From: Rodentolepis nana
Taxonomy: Eukaryota > Platyhelminthes > Cestoda > Cyclophyllidea > Hymenolepididae
DNA: 15,024 bases
NCBI GenBank assembly: GCA_900617975.1
Contig: UZAE01014355.1
Coordinates: forward strand, 1-15,024
Direction of reading: 5' to 3'
This document shows, in pieces, positions 1 to 8,999 of this stretch (within the stretch, counting starts at the first letter, position 1; each line of letters begins with the position of its first letter). The notes below the pieces were generated by a model. It was not told the origin of the DNA. It saw nothing but the letters and a program-made list of their open reading frames with translations, and did no database searches. The position numbers were made by a program, and so were the translations under genes.

Positions 1-169
1 TGTGTATCGCTGTAATAATGGACAGATTTATGAGGGAATATCTTAGCTGTTTATCTGCAGTGAGGGAACATAACTTTTCAGCAATCTTTAGCTGTGCCAT
101 TGGATGGCTGATGACAAATTTGAATTAAAGCTAATACACAATCAGTAGAACTTGATTTTGTTTTACAAA

Positions 170-520
170 TATAATCATGGTATTTATTTATTTATTTCAA
201 ATGGCAGGCGTTTTGATAGTTATCATTAGCCCTTTAGCTGACTTCGGGCTTCACAGAGGGAAGGAACGCCAAAGTAACAGAAAGTCGGTGGGTGGGGAAA
301 GAAGAGTGGTTTACAGTTGTAAAAGAGACAGACACAGAGGCAGAGAAAAGGTAAGATGATTACTGTGGAAGTGGTAGAATATGGCATACAGTGGGGTGAT
401 GGTAGCTTGAAGTGAGAAGTCAACTGCCTGTTAATAGACTTTTTTGCCGCATGAGTATACGTTGCCCAGGGTGTACCACGTGGAGGTAAGTCTATCGCAC
501 ACCCCAGTATAAGCATGGTA
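170..520 (-). mobile_element. Dispersed SINE-like retroelement, copy A, with target-site duplication
   Basis: This is a short interspersed element of about 325 bases (183-507) oriented on the minus strand. Read on that strand it begins with GGGGTG near 507 and ends in a tail of AAATA units at 183-196. It is flanked by a 13-base direct repeat (170-182 and 508-520, TATAA[T/G]CATGGTA, 12 of 13 matching), the mark of target-primed retrotransposition. Related copies lie at 3905-4186, 13963-14150 and 14734-15024. It contains no convincing protein and no clear tRNA-type A or B box was found, so its polymerase III origin is unproven; it could also be the 3' end of a LINE. Near its minus-strand 5' end ATAGACTT (plus 491-498, as AAGTCTAT) pairs with AAGTCTAT (plus 435-442, as ATAGACTT), and between them lies the palindrome CCACGTGG. 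The minus-strand open frame across it is not judged a gene. Confidence 0.85.
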
Positions 521-1269
521 AGATTGATTAATAGAAAGCGCTTACAGAATCGAATGTTCTCTCTATTGATGAGAAAGTGCTCAAATATCAGAAACAATGA
601 AGATCTCAAAATATGGGAAGTACCAATGGTCATTTCAATTCTTCTGAAATCTTAAAAATATAAGTGACTTTACACCAAAAATGCGATAATTGGAATTTTT
701 ATACCACTTAGAGTTGCTCGTATCTGTGATTTTTTGCTTTTGATTAATCAATTAATAGTAAAATAAATAGTATTTAAATATACAAAATAAAAAATTCACG
801 CTACACGAAATATTAAATTTTCAAGATTTAATGAGTTTTCACTCAAATCGAATAAATTTTAAATCGCAGCATATTTAATTAACTTCACGCAGTACATACT
901 GCTCGAACGCAACAGGGTTTCATTTTTTTGCATATTAAAAATTAACTTGTAGGAAACTTTATCAACTAATCAAGAGAAAGTTAAGCGTAATGTAATGTTA
1001 AGATTAGTTCTTGAACATATATTTTTTTAAAAATCTTGTTTGGCCTCGCTTGGATTAAATCACAAAGCATGACTGCATCCACTCTGCCAGAACAGGCGGC
1101 AGCAAAAGTATTACCTTTATGAATTTTTTATTTGAAATACAAATTATGATTGAACTCTGAAAGGAAATGACAAGCTGAGATTGTGTTGGCTCCTCTCAAA
1201 TTACTCCCTAGAAGTAAAGAATGTTCTTCCTTAATCAAAATATCACTTGATGCATGGGTTAATGATCAT
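521..1269. other. A+T-rich stretch without recognised genes
   Basis: I see no exon, RNA gene or repeat copy here. All frames are closed by frequent stops. The stretch lies between repeat copy A and a less A+T-rich island that begins near 1270. Confidence 0.6.
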
Positions 1270-1320
1270 TATACCTTGTCATTACCTTTAAGGGAACCCT
1301 GATTTAGCCCAAATTGATCT

Positions 1321-1498
1321 TGACGTTAATTTGACCAATTTTTCTGAGTCAGGGCAGAGACTGATCATGGACACGGCCGACATCTATTAATCCAGACAAT
1401 GAGTGGCCAATAAGACAAGGTGACTCAGGGTCATACAAAAGTATCTCGAGTACTGGATGTATCGTATATCAATTTATTGACCAGTTCATCACTCGAGC
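1321..1498 (+). promoter_or_regulatory. Possible promoter region with clustered motifs
   Basis: Several recognisable motifs lie close together just upstream of an ATG at 1509: a half CRE TGACGT (1321-1326), AP-1/MARE-like TGAGTCA (1345-1351) and TGACTCA (1421-1427), a CCAAT box (1407-1411), a weak TATA-like TATATCAA (1465-1472) and two CTCGAG palindromes (1445-1450 and 1493-1498). The base composition is less A+T-rich than the surroundings. Motif clusters of this kind arise by chance, and no canonical arthropod TCAGT initiator sits at the expected distance from the TATA-like site, so promoter function is inferred from spacing only. Confidence 0.25.
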
Positions 1499-1508
1499 CG
1501 CTCAAGCA

Positions 1509-1582
1509 ATGTGCTTGAATTTTCGAAAGTGTGATTACGAACATGCTCGTACTACAAACAGTTTTCTAAAGGCTAAAGAAAG
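1509..1582 (+). CDS. Candidate first coding exon (24 codons)
   Basis: An ATG at 1509 opens 24 codons plus two bases before a splice donor AAAG|GTAATT at 1583. The peptide starts MCLNFRKCDY and is hydrophilic and cationic, with no signal peptide. The donor leaves phase 2. The only main-gene acceptor that could take it directly is an alternative AG at 3355-3356, which would complete a serine codon and enter the same frame as the exon at 3346. That acceptor is weaker than the one at 3344-3345. The exon may therefore belong to the main gene, to another transcript, or be a chance open frame. It matters because the main gene otherwise has no visible start. Confidence 0.22.
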
Positions 1583-3345
1583 GTAATTAATTCGTGAGAG
1601 CAACAATAAAAATTAAGAGTAATTGCCTTTGTGTTTTCAAGAGTACTTAGGTTTATACCCTCGCGTACATAAAACTATACAAGCATTCCTCCCTATGGAC
1701 TTAATAATGCTGATTTATTAATTAGAAATTGAAACAAATCTCCTTAAAAGTTGTTCATTCTGAAAATTCGACTTTTATTTGCTTAAATTAGATTCTAAAT
1801 TTTCCGCCATTTTTGCGGACGGTGAAGTAATGAGAAGATACCATTTAGTTTATATATTTACAGTGATATAACTCTTTGGTGAATTCATAAATGTTTAATT
1901 ACGGATTGTGATATTATTAGAACGAGGCGATTAAAATATTCGTCGTCCTCGACGTAAATATACGCGAAATGGGAAATTTATTGATAAGTATTTTTCGTAG
2001 TTAACCAATAATAACGTCTATACCAACTACTTCAAACAGCCCTGGTTAGAGATCCTCTATTGTAGGTTAGGCGACTTTAATGGGCCTAATGGCGTGACAT
2101 CACATTTACCAAAACGATGACCGGCCAAATATGAGCATTTATTATTTAAAGGATATTCTTTGACAAGCTATAATTTGCTAATTACGCCAAGGTAGTTTAT
2201 AGTGCCTTGGTGCAAATGTTGGAAGAGTAAACACGTTGAAAAAAGGTGTTGAATAATAGGCCAAAGAAAGTGATGAACAACCAGTGGATCTCTGCTCAGT
2301 TTTTTACCTTTCCTTTAACTAAATATATGTCCATGGGAATATTTTAAACAATGCTAATTGGACATGGTGCTTGCATCCATTCCTATTTCAACAATATCTA
2401 CGCATAACCGCCATTGAGTCAGGCTATTCAGGCCCATTTAAAAATATTTCCTTCCTGAAATGCACCTGTCAGTCAATTCGACTTCATAAACACAATCCAT
2501 TATAGGACAGATGACGAAAGTTATTCAAAGGCATCTATTAAGACAAACCCACCTTTACCTCTTTTAATGATAGAAAAGGATCAATACAGTAAGCTACGAA
2601 AAATTTCAGATCTCTGCCAAGTATTTAAATAGCAGGCAATCGGTTGTTTCAACGCCCTCTGTTTGGAACTTTAAGTTGCATTAAATATATTACCGATTTA
2701 ATTTCCCCATATTTCCAAATTCACTCCCTCCCCCGACGATATTTAAATTGAATTAATCAAATTAAAAATTGGTTTGTTAATAAAATTTTAAAAAGCATAT
2801 TACTTATTCCATCCTAATCAGTGACCTCATTATCTATAAGTTACAATTCTAATTCAAGACTTTTATAGGGTGGAGCCAAAGTACGAACAATGGCTCATTT
2901 GTTCATTAAAACTCTTAGGGTAATAATATTTCATTAATTTATTCATCCATTAAAATTATCCTTCATACTTTTTCCCACCAACTTTCTTTAAATAGAAAAT
3001 AAGTTCTTAATAATTCAGTTCAGTAAATGGAAGGTTTTCCAGTTGAAACAATAAGTACTGGATAATTTTAGACATAGTGCTCCTTTAATACCTTCCTAGT
3101 AATCCACGAACCTAACAAATGTAGTTACGTCACTATTCTACTGCATATTTCGATTAGTTCCTGAGTCAAGACATTTTAGTCATGATTCACGAAAACTGCC
3201 GTCGTATACAACCACACATTGCGCCAATGTTGAATCTTTCACTCTATGCAGCTTCTCTACAATGATTAGAAACCATCAAAGGAACAAATAAAATCTTTGC
3301 AACTATGAAATTTACATTACATGAACCATTTACTTACCCTTGAAG
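1583..3345. other. Intron-like A+T-rich sequence
   Basis: No convincing exon is seen. If the exon at 1509 is real this is an intron of the main gene; otherwise it is the 3' end of an intron or intergenic DNA. A minus-strand frame of 36 codons (about 2061-2172) is open but lacks further support. Confidence 0.45.
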
Positions 3346-3771
3346 GATACACTGAGCCGTTTGATTCAACAACGCGCCTTTCTACGTGCGATGAATCGTT
3401 CCGCGTTTGATGAAGTGGTTCATCTTGCGAGTCAACTGACAAGTATTCGTGTTGCCGTGGGATTTATCAACGATTTTATGCGACAGGCGACCCACGCGCT
3501 TAAGGTTGAGACAGCCATAGTGCCCCAACAGAGGGGTTGCGGTGCTGATCTCCACAATACAGCATCGAAACTTCTTGTAGATCTTCTTGAAGCTCAAGAA
3601 TTATGGTTTGATGCAGCCTCGACTACTACTGCAGGACTTGTGATGGATAATACTGTCTTGACAAATACATCCGCAGGAGCTGACGTGGAACTTAGTCTAG
3701 TTGAATGCTTTTTTGCCGCACAGAACATTGGCACAAGACTGAAGTCACATCTTCGGGAACTTATTCGCAAC
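3346..3771 (+). CDS. Internal exon of the main split gene, helical region
   Basis: The exon has 142 whole codons, entering and leaving in phase 0. The acceptor is a pyrimidine-containing tract ending TTGAAG at 3345, and the donor is AAC|GTAAGT at 3772, close to consensus. The frame is open from 3325, but no ATG lies before the acceptor, so this is internal rather than first. The product starts DTLSRLIQQRAFLR and is rich in Ala, Leu, Val, Arg and Asp, mostly helix-forming. It has two cysteines, no signal peptide and no membrane span. A possible N-glycosylation site NTS lies near residue 107. The end, around AAQNIGTRLKSHL, has the alternating hydrophobic pattern of an amphipathic helix and faintly recalls the C-terminal half of NIT sensing domains. 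It is far more G+C-rich than the DNA on either side and has regular codon use. I do not recognise the family. The coding call is firm; the function is unknown. Confidence 0.8.
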
Positions 3772-3891
3772 GTAAGTTCGATCCCTATGTGAATCATTAA
3801 GTCAATGACACATGAAATGATCACCATATTTGATTTGGTACTTGGTTTCACTTTGTCACATTATCATTCAGGCAGGATATGCGATGAAAAT

Positions 3892-4199
3892 CATTTACAT
3901 TATTTATTTATTTATTTATTTCAAATGGCAGGCGTTTTGATATTTATCATTAGCCCTTTAGCTGACTTCGGACTTCACAGGGGGGAGGAACATCAAAGTA
4001 ACAGAAAATCGAGGGGTGGGAAACAGAAGAGTGATTTAAAGATGTAAAGAGACAGACATGAAGGCAGAGAAAAGGTAGGATGAGTACTGCGACAGAAGTC
4101 AACCGCCAGTTAATAGACTTTTTTGCCGTATGAGTATACGTTGGCCAGGGTGCACCACGTGGAGGTAAGTCTATCACGCACCCCTACATTTACATTATT
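3892..4199 (-). mobile_element. Dispersed SINE-like retroelement, copy B, with perfect target-site duplication
   Basis: This is a second copy of the element at 183-507, also on the minus strand. The body is 3905-4186 (282 bases) and is flanked by a perfect 13-base duplication CATTTACATTATT at 3892-3904 and 4187-4199. It is shorter than copy A mainly because about 43-48 internal bases are missing (after GAGTACTG near 4088), including the stretch carrying ACAGTGGGGTGATGG in copies A and D. The AAATA tail lies at the plus-strand left end. It sits just downstream of the exon ending at 3771, inside the intron of the main gene and antisense to it. On the plus strand the element carries GGAG|GTAAGT (4161-4170), a perfect splice-donor match. 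Confidence 0.88.
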
Positions 4200-5585
4200 A
4201 AGTATGTTAAAAAGATGGTGAGGCTGGTCTTGGACTTATATTGTCATGGAGTTAAGAAAATATTATGGGTTACATTATTTTAGGTGAAGCTTACCTATTT
4301 AAGGGGTCATATCAAATGTCTGAGAGAGAGAATAAGATTGAAAAGCAATAGGCTAATTATTCTTTCTTTGGCCTATTCAGCATGGAATTTAAGTCGAATT
4401 GATGTTAAAACCTTTCCGTGGAAAATTGACTACGAACTTGGTTTTTAGAATTAAGATATGGTAATCAATAGATAGCTAATAATTAAATAATGAATAAATT
4501 AGAGAAGGCCGTGTATTTTCTCATTGACTGATACTTTTGATATTTCCTTTTTTCCTTTTTTAAAAAAAAACGTTTTGAAAGTTACTGAATGTAATGCACT
4601 TCAGGAAACTAAATATATGATGCTGTTAAGAGGTATTAAGCACAATTAAACCATTAATTTTATCTTCCAAAACTGAAAATTTGTAACAAGATAAAAGCAC
4701 TCATTTTTAAGGTTGAATAACAACAATCTTGATAGCGTTAGAGAGGTGTTTTGATAAAGATTTTCACCAATTTATTGCACATTTCTTTTAATTTAATCCA
4801 AGAATTTACGGTTGAATAACAAATTAAATTCCACAATGGCAATGAATAACGTCGATTTAATTGAGAATCAATGTTTCTTTCATTGTTTGCAATATATAGA
4901 TATCGCTAGGGTCATAATATTTTAAATACAAAACAATAGCGACTTCTTATTTAAAGACATAATTTTTATTCAATTCAGGGTACACATTTTCTTGTGCTCT
5001 TCATTTCTGTCCAAAGCCGTGTATGATGTCTGTCAAAAAAGACGTATTCTATCAGTTTTTCGAAGTTATCTTCATAGTACCTATTTTTAAAAAAAACGTT
5101 TGAAAAATGTAGTACCTCAAAAGTTTTTACTATCTCAATGAAATTAATCAAAGATTGGAAAAATGTGACAACGGAAATGCTTTCTCATTTAATCGAATAG
5201 ACAAGACAAAAATTTTGATGAAAATACATGTGTTGAGACTAAAATTAAAAAGCATTAACATTATATTTTGATGATATTCGAAAAAAATAAATAGGTTTCA
5301 AATAATCTAATTATAAATTTTAAATTAATTAGGAAAAATATACCAAAAAACAAGTATGTTTAGTAATGGAGTAAAAATGTTTTTTTCTCCTTCGTTACCT
5401 TCGGGTAATTTAATTATACGGGTATAGTATGATTAAAAACAATTTTAATTAATGAAAAGTAGAAATGTTCCTACATTATTAACATATTAGCACCTATAAT
5501 ATTAATGGTTTCAAAATAGACGCAAAATATTGAAATTAAGGACCCTAAAATACATAAATCCAGGTTTTGGCAAGTTTTGGCTACT
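4200..5585. other. Very A+T-rich intron sequence
   Basis: No exon or element is recognised. Two similar motifs are present, a T-run followed by an A-run and CGTTT[T]GAAA, at about 4556-4580 and 5084-5106. They could be ends of an old element or coincidence. Confidence 0.55.
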
Positions 5586-5591
5586 TTTATT
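5586..5591 (-). terminator. Possible poly(A) signal AATAAA for a minus-strand exon
   Basis: The hexamer AATAAA, read on the minus strand, lies about 80 bases past the stop codon of the candidate terminal exon at 5670-5783. The distance is right for a 3' untranslated region. In A+T-rich DNA the hexamer is common, so it is only supportive. Confidence 0.25.
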
Positions 5592-5669
5592 TCAACTAAC
5601 CATATTTTGGATCCAGTTGATTGGTAATTTTTCTGTCTGAAAACATTCATCTTAAACGAGTTTAACTCT

Positions 5670-5783
5670 TCAGTGATGATGAAGCTTTTTCACCGACTCA
5701 CTAATGAATGCCTCTACTTCTTGAGGAGATTTAAGATTTGGAGGAACATCAAAGGATTGCGTGAAGAGTTGGTGGTCAAATTG
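5670..5783 (-). CDS. Candidate minus-strand terminal exon (37 codons plus stop)
   Basis: On the minus strand a frame opens directly after an acceptor-like CCGGAATAG (AG at 5785-5784), runs 37 codons and stops with TGA at 5672-5670. The peptide includes FDVPPNLKSPQEVEAF and ends in three histidines; it has the mixed composition of a real soluble protein and is followed by AATAAA. It would belong to a gene nested in, and antisense to, the large intron of the main gene. No upstream minus-strand exon was identified. The plus strand of the same bases is also open (43 codons from ATG 5676, starting MMKLFHRLTN), so strand is not settled; I prefer minus because of its acceptor and poly(A) context. 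It may be a relic of a gene or transposon. The family is not recognised. Confidence 0.3.
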   Translation of the reverse strand, partial: QFDHQLFTQSFDVPPNLKSPQEVEAFISESVKKLHHH

Positions 5784-6312
5784 CTATTCCGGAATAAATT
5801 AATTTGAAGCAAAAACCTTAATAAGCGCAGAAATTGCATGTTTACCTCTTATCAAGAAGTAGACTCGCTGTGCGTTGATATCAAAAAAATATATGACGAT
5901 ATATGAAAAAACAACCAATATTTGTCCTTATGAACTGAATTTTTATAATTTTATTTTCTTTAAATTTTACTTATTATGCATAAATTTTAGCGATTATTAA
6001 TCACCCCCTATTTAATATATACGATCTCAAGAGTTTTATTACCTTTGATTCACATAAATATTTGCAAAAGAACTAATTTCGAATCCCTATTTCACTTCAA
6101 GTCCCATTTTATTGCATTTTAAGTGTTAGATGAGACTTTGGGAAAGACTTAGATTCGACACTATCGCGCCACTTTTTATGCACATTTAGAAATGCATTTC
6201 GATTGTGAAGCACATCAAAGCGCCACCATTAAAATGAACTGGAATAGAAATATATATAAGTGCGTTTGTTGCGACGTTTGCTAAGTCAAATCGCCTTCTT
6301 TTTACTTCTAAG
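5784..6312. other. Intron-like sequence without recognised features
   Basis: The DNA is A+T-rich and stop-dense on both strands, with no repeat copy. Its last 20 bases form a strong pyrimidine tract leading to the acceptor at 6311-6312. Confidence 0.5.
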
Positions 6313-6464
6313 TGTGGTCTAAAAGTGCACACCCTTTAGCCACTTCTTCTGATAATCAGAAAAGACGCTGGCCTTTTATTACATTTGATGGACGCGGAAT
6401 GCTATTAAATGAGAGGTATTTAACAGAAATTGGTGATGCTAAATTCATTGTTGTTTTAGCTTAA
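6313..6464 (+). CDS. Candidate exon or gene fragment (about 50 codons)
   Basis: A frame without ATG runs from just after an acceptor with an excellent pyrimidine tract (CTTCTTTTTACTTCTAAG, AG at 6311-6312) to TAA at 6462. It contains NQKRRWPFITFDGRGM and then LNERYLTEIGDAKFIVV, a balanced composition unlike translated A+T-rich noise, and many codons have the purine-first RNY form typical of coding DNA. A possible donor GAG|AG|GTATTT lies at 6416, leaving phase 2; otherwise it is a terminal exon. It enters in phase 1, so it cannot sit symmetrically between the main-gene exons at 3346 and 11077. It may be an exon of another gene, an alternative 3' end, or a pseudogene fragment. The minus strand is also open here for 30 codons, which weakens the call. 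Confidence 0.32.
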
Positions 6465-6700
6465 TGAAAAATATCATTAGCTCTAAAATGAATGCCTACA
6501 TTTTGCTTTGTAAAGGCAGATTATGTCTGATACCGTATTTTTATTCAATTGTTTACCTTTGTTTTTTATCTTCAAGGAAGTGAAATTTTGTGTATTAGCG
6601 TCCCACAAAAGCACAAAACTTTATGCAAAAGCAGGTGGAGTGAATTCGCTGATAAAGATTCAATTTAGTAAAAATTGAATGCAGATCGCATTCAGTTGGC

Positions 6701-6898
6701 ATGAAATTTTTATTTTTCCTCATTCTATTATTTTGTGCAGTCAAAGGTATGCAACAATTAGCATTAGAGAATTTAATTATGCAATGTAAATTCAAGATGA
6801 GGAGAAAATTGTTATCTTTAATTGAAAAAAATTGGCATATATTTAAACTGGTTTCATATCTCATTCCTTTTGCGATTGCCAAAGTAGATCTTATTTAG
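6701..6898 (+). CDS. Small ORF with signal-peptide-like start (65 aa)
   Basis: From ATG 6701 the product begins MKFLFFLILLFCAVKG, a lysine followed by a strongly hydrophobic core and small residues, as in a secretory signal peptide. The rest is a short cationic segment with a second hydrophobic patch before the stop at 6896. Two readings are possible. It may be an intact one-exon secreted or membrane micropeptide. Or only the first 46 bases may be coding, ending at a donor CAAAG|GTATGC at 6747 (phase 1), a common place for an intron after a signal peptide. A phase-1 acceptor at 7380 (CCTAG) followed by 17 open codons and a donor TCT|GTGAGT at 7434 would fit that second reading. A+T-rich DNA often encodes Phe/Leu/Ile-rich starts by chance, so this is a candidate only. 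Confidence 0.25.
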   Translation: MKFLFFLILLFCAVKGMQQLALENLIMQCKFKMRRKLLSLIEKNWHIFKLVSYLIPFAIAKVDLI

Positions 6899-7493
6899 TT
6901 CACGTCAAAGAAATGATTCAAAATCTACTATTTTTGTAAATTTACCATAAAATCTCCGAAGTGTGCATATTTTTGCCCTACAATTTATTTAGGAGATAAT
7001 CATGGGGCTAAAGGCAAAACGCCATAAAATTAACTGTTGTTAAAAAATCGCTCTCTTATTTTGTGGATTATATAATTTTATGCAGCCTGCATTAAGCATG
7101 ATTAAAATTATTTCCCAAATCGGGATATATTACATTAAATGAACATGCCTGACCTAAGTATAAAACATTTGATAAAATTGTGCCCAATCTGAATCATACT
7201 AATTTCATGAGGCATGATAGGGCGTTTATGTGTATCTTTTAGTTTAACTGAAAACGTGGATATTCTGAATCGTCATTGGTGTTTACTTTCATATTTCATA
7301 TTATTTTATATTTTAAAACAAAAAAGGAAATTCAAACAAAATTCACGCTTTCGTTATTTATTCTTCTTAAAATGGCCTAGTAACCATGAACGCAACAATT
7401 AAGCAACCTTTCCAATCTACAGAAAACAGATCTGTGAGTACATTCTTCCTTGTAAGAGTATATTTCACTTTTATATACTAGTTATCCCTATTC
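6899..7493. other. Intron-like A+T-rich sequence
   Basis: The only item of note is the possible small exon 7381-7433, open from an acceptor-like CTTCTTAAAATGGCCTAG to GTGAGT, containing MNATIKQPFQSTENRS. It is too short to support on its own. Confidence 0.4.
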
Positions 7494-7606
7494 AGGGTGG
7501 TAAATGGGACAAATCTGATGGTAGGGGAAGAGTAATCATTTCTCACTCACTGCACAACCAGGATTCAAACACAGAGACCAGAGTTTTAAAACCACATCGA
7601 TCGCCA
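7494..7606 (-). mobile_element. Relic tRNA-derived SINE head
   Basis: On the minus strand the segment reads like an eroded tRNA: an A-box-like TGGC..ATGTGG (7606-7592), then ACTCTGGTCTCTG, then a B-box-like GTTTGAATCC (7570-7561) followed by TGGTTGTGC. This is the order and wording of the internal polymerase III promoter in tRNA-derived SINEs of arthropods and other animals. The A box carries extra bases and no cloverleaf or anticodon arm is convincing, so it is not a working tRNA gene. The body would run toward about 7494. No clear tail or target-site duplication was found, which suggests an old, truncated copy. It is unrelated to the repeat at 183-507. Confidence 0.45.
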
Positions 7607-8956
7607 TTTTATGACATATTTTCTCCATGCTAAAAAATATCAACTTAATATTTGACTATGAAATAAATAATAAAATCAAATAAAAATATACTCCTTTGCA
7701 GCATTATTAGAGACCGTTGACTGAGAAAAACTACTCGGGCAGCTGCAATCTCATTGAATAAAGAAAGGAGATAAAGTTTGTGAGCATAATTAGACCACTC
7801 CAAGCGTAAAGAAGGCAATTAACTTTATTTCTGCTTGGGTTTTCTTCAATCTGAGGAGAGAAAATAATTTATTTGCATAAAATTATTAATTAAACTTAAT
7901 TCTTAAAATAATATCATATCTACATATAATAAAGTAAATAAACAAACAAATATGAAATCCTATTTTAATTTGCTAAAGCCCTATGGAAGGCGACTTACCA
8001 AAGCATCAGAAAGTGTGAGATGCATGGGGGAAAATGATCCTATTCTGCCTTAAATGGTACTAATAAATCTTGCATTTCTATAAACTGAATTACCTCGGAA
8101 GAAAGACAAAACGGTCATTTATTACTCGTGACTCAACGTAACGAAAATGAGCAATTGTGGCAGCCGAAATATCCGTTAAAAATAGCCAAGTTAGTCCTTT
8201 TTTAGAGAAAGGGTTATGTTATGTTACTTCTGATAACATCTACTTTATTACTACACTTGGATCAAAGATTTCATTAAAACTGTAAATAGTCTCAATTTAG
8301 CTTAAATTAAGGATTCTATGAGAACTTGGAAAAGCGGAATAGCACTCTGCGTAACTTAAAAATTTGATAAAATTTGTTGATGATTCTAAATTGAATTTGT
8401 CATGTTATAGTAAATAATAAACGAAGAAAATTGAGGAGATGTGACTTAACTGTATTCAAATGGATAACTTAGAAATATCGAATTATTGTCCAATCTCTAA
8501 TGTTTGCGAGCGTTAGTTAATAGAACACTTGAAAAATTTTATACACGATTAGATTTCTTTGTTCACGCAATCAGAGTTATATTTAAACTTTGTTTGCGCA
8601 AATCTGCAACAAATCAAGTATTAGTAAATTCTATAAATAAAACAAAAATTATAATAGGCTCAATATCATCAAAATGATAATTCTATATGTGGGAATCTGT
8701 CATGCAGGTTGAAGCAAATAGTGCTTGCTGTTTGTTTTTTGACAGTGCGTGACACAAAGCAAATAAAATGAATAAAAGAAAATATTAATAGCTTTTTTAT
8801 CAATTTTTCTGTAGAAAAAAATAACAACTCAATACAACAATAGCAGAAATAATTGGAATTCGAAGAAGAAAACGAAATTTAACCATCAGGCAACTTATGC
8901 GTATCTAAACTTCCGAATAAATTTATTGAGCACATTCAGATTATTAATTTTCCGGT
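7607..8956. other. Intron-like A+T-rich sequence
   Basis: Nothing coding is supported. It contains simple A+T-rich tracts (for example around 7660-7690 and 7860-7950) and no copies of the repeats found elsewhere in the window. Confidence 0.55.
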
Positions 8957-8998
8957 ATGGAGATTATTGAGTCAACAAATATTTATCAAAGTCTGGAG
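8957..8998 (+). CDS. Candidate alternative first exon (14 codons)
   Basis: An ATG at 8957 begins 14 codons (MEIIESTNIYQSLE) that end exactly at a perfect splice donor GAG|GTAAGT at 8999, leaving phase 0. The main-gene exon at 11077 enters in phase 0, so a transcript starting here could produce a protein lacking the 3346 exon. No promoter motif was identified upstream. The same bases can also be read as an internal exon in another frame after a CATTCAG acceptor near 8939. Because the exon is tiny, chance remains likely. Confidence 0.2.
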
Positions 8999-8999
8999 G

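Noticed and set aside
226..633. Minus-strand frame of 135 codons
   Set aside because: Its first two thirds lie within the SINE-like element and the related frame in copy B is broken by the internal deletion. No conserved domain is visible, so it is treated as chance openness of a repeat.
1361..1480. Minus-strand frame of 39 codons in the promoter-like island
   Set aside because: The composition is protein-like, but no acceptor, donor or start fits well, and the length is within chance.
2061..2172. Minus-strand frame of 36 codons containing VTPLGPLKSPN
   Set aside because: It follows a TAG that could be an acceptor, but nothing else supports it.
3382..3851. Two minus-strand frames opposite the 3346 exon
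   Set aside because: They are shadows of the plus-strand exon, which has the splice signals and the coding-like composition.
6595..6882. 95-codon minus frame opposite the signal-peptide ORF
   Set aside because: No start context, acceptor or poly(A) signal; composition is noise-like.
7214..7402. 62-codon plus frame
   Set aside because: A+T-rich composition and no context; only the possible small exon at 7381-7433 in another frame was kept as a note.
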